Shown piece by piece: positions 5,054-5,436 of a DNA stretch of 5,436 nucleotides. Position 1 is the stretch's first letter; each line of letters opens with the position of its first letter. The stretch covers positions 1-5,436 of the forward strand of contig CAMDOP010000229.1 in NCBI GenBank assembly GCA_945903675.1, given 5' to 3'. Origin of the DNA: Crenothrix polyspora. GTDB lineage: Bacteria > Pseudomonadota > Gammaproteobacteria > Methylococcales > Methylomonadaceae. Below the pieces are notes generated by a model. It had not been told where the DNA came from and ran no database searches. It saw nothing but the letters and a program-made list of their open reading frames with translations. A program made the translations under genes and the position numbers.

Positions 5054-5377
5054 TTATACAACCCCTAGGAACACGGCTAATGCCCGATTAACGGCCAACA
5101 TATCTTCTTCGGCTAACCGTCCAAACACTGCCCCTATTTTTTCGCGTGGAATGGTTTGTACTTTGTCTACCATGACTTCTGACGGTTTTCTTAGTCCTGT
5201 ACTTTCGCCATACCTAACCGGAACACGAAACAATGGTGTGTCCCGCAACTCACTGGTGATTGGAATGATGATTACGGAGGGATGCTCAGAAAATAAATCT
5301 GATTGAATAATCAAGGCGGGACGCGGTTTGCCATAAGTGCCTTGTAACACAATCGTTACCAGATCACCGCGCCTCAT
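5054..5377 (-). CDS. mazF: MazF/PemK-family endoribonuclease toxin
   Basis: This is a 107-residue protein of the MazF/PemK/Kid fold, toxins that cleave mRNA at short sequence motifs and are held inactive by the upstream antitoxin. The motifs appear in order: MRRGDLV at the N-terminus, GKPRPALIIQ with the conserved Arg of the active site, IIPITSE, RVPV, and the GLRKPSEVMVDKVQTIP strand-helix region followed by GAVFGRL and the C-terminal helix. The length is normal (about 105-115). I choose the ATG at 5377 over the in-frame GTG at 5383 because it overlaps the antitoxin stop (ATGA) and has GGGG about 6 bases upstream. The ATGA overlap implies translational coupling. All family motifs look intact, so the toxin is probably functional. 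Confidence 0.9.
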   Translation of the reverse strand: MRRGDLVTIVLQGTYGKPRPALIIQSDLFSEHPSVIIIPITSELRDTPLFRVPVRYGESTGLRKPSEVMVDKVQTIPREKIGAVFGRLAEEDMLAVNRALAVFLGVV

Positions 5378-5436
5378 TCCCACCCCTTGGTGTCAGCCGC
5401 AGCTTCCAGCCAGTTTGCCATGTCGGTTTCTTGTGG
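5374..5436 (-). CDS. C-terminal end of the antitoxin paired with MazF (cut by right edge)
   Basis: The minus-strand frame entering from the right edge reads PQETDMANWLEAAADTKGWE and stops with TGA at 5376-5374, overlapping the toxin ATG. Its position directly upstream of, and translationally coupled to, a MazF-type toxin identifies it as the cognate antitoxin. Only 20 residues are visible, an acidic tail with aromatic residues of the sort that wraps around MazF. The DNA-binding domain type (AbrB-like or ribbon-helix-helix) lies outside the window. Confidence 0.65.
   Translation of the reverse strand, partial: PQETDMANWLEAAADTKGWE

Noticed and set aside
1..5436. CRISPR array or other regular spaced repeat
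   Set aside because: No direct repeat of 20 bases or more recurs at regular spacing; the repeats found are short and inverted.

Overview
The window is AT-rich bacterial DNA that looks like a chromosomal accessory or island-type region. I could not identify the organism. The mix of an AlsS-type acetolactate synthase, an IS3-family remnant, a COG3657-type killer-toxin remnant, a tyrosine-integrase remnant and a MazF module suggests a proteobacterium, most likely a gammaproteobacterium, but that is inference from family familiarity only. All recognisable intact genes lie on the minus strand.

Left part (1-2821, minus strand). Reading in the direction of transcription there is a DUF4239 (bestrophin-like) membrane protein (2821-2015), a 330-base gap with a possible promoter, a DoxX-family membrane protein (1684-1181), a 130-base gap with a terminator-like or attenuator-like inverted repeat, and then the first ~300 residues of an AlsS-type acetolactate synthase (1051-146). 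The synthase stops before its C-terminal thiamine-diphosphate domain. A new reading frame (MNRDTKMTEL...) starts 114 bases further on and runs off the left edge. An insertion that cut alsS is the simplest explanation.

Middle part (2822-4059). This is a graveyard of mobile DNA with no intact gene. It holds a 12-bp AT-rich inverted repeat with an adjoining T run, the right-hand end of an IS3-family element (terminus plus the last 29 transposase codons), the core of a COG3657-type RelE/ParE killer toxin, and the HxxR end of a tyrosine integrase. The toxin and integrase pieces are fused out of frame. About 550 bases of gene-free DNA follow, containing several strong hairpins.

Right part (4060-5436, minus strand). 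There is a small secreted protein of unknown function (4509-4060). Beyond it is a ~370-base stretch best read as a decayed 5' part of a group II intron RNA (about 5030-4665), not a protein gene. Then comes a MazF/PemK-type ribonuclease toxin (5377-5054) whose start overlaps the stop of an upstream antitoxin cut by the right edge.

No coherent new defence or metabolic system can be demonstrated here. The points most worth a second look are the truncated alsS next to doxX, the three-way junction of mobile fragments around 3144-3511, the paired hairpins at 3649-3695, the composite hairpin at 4004-4052, and the intron-like remnant placed right behind the mazF hairpin.
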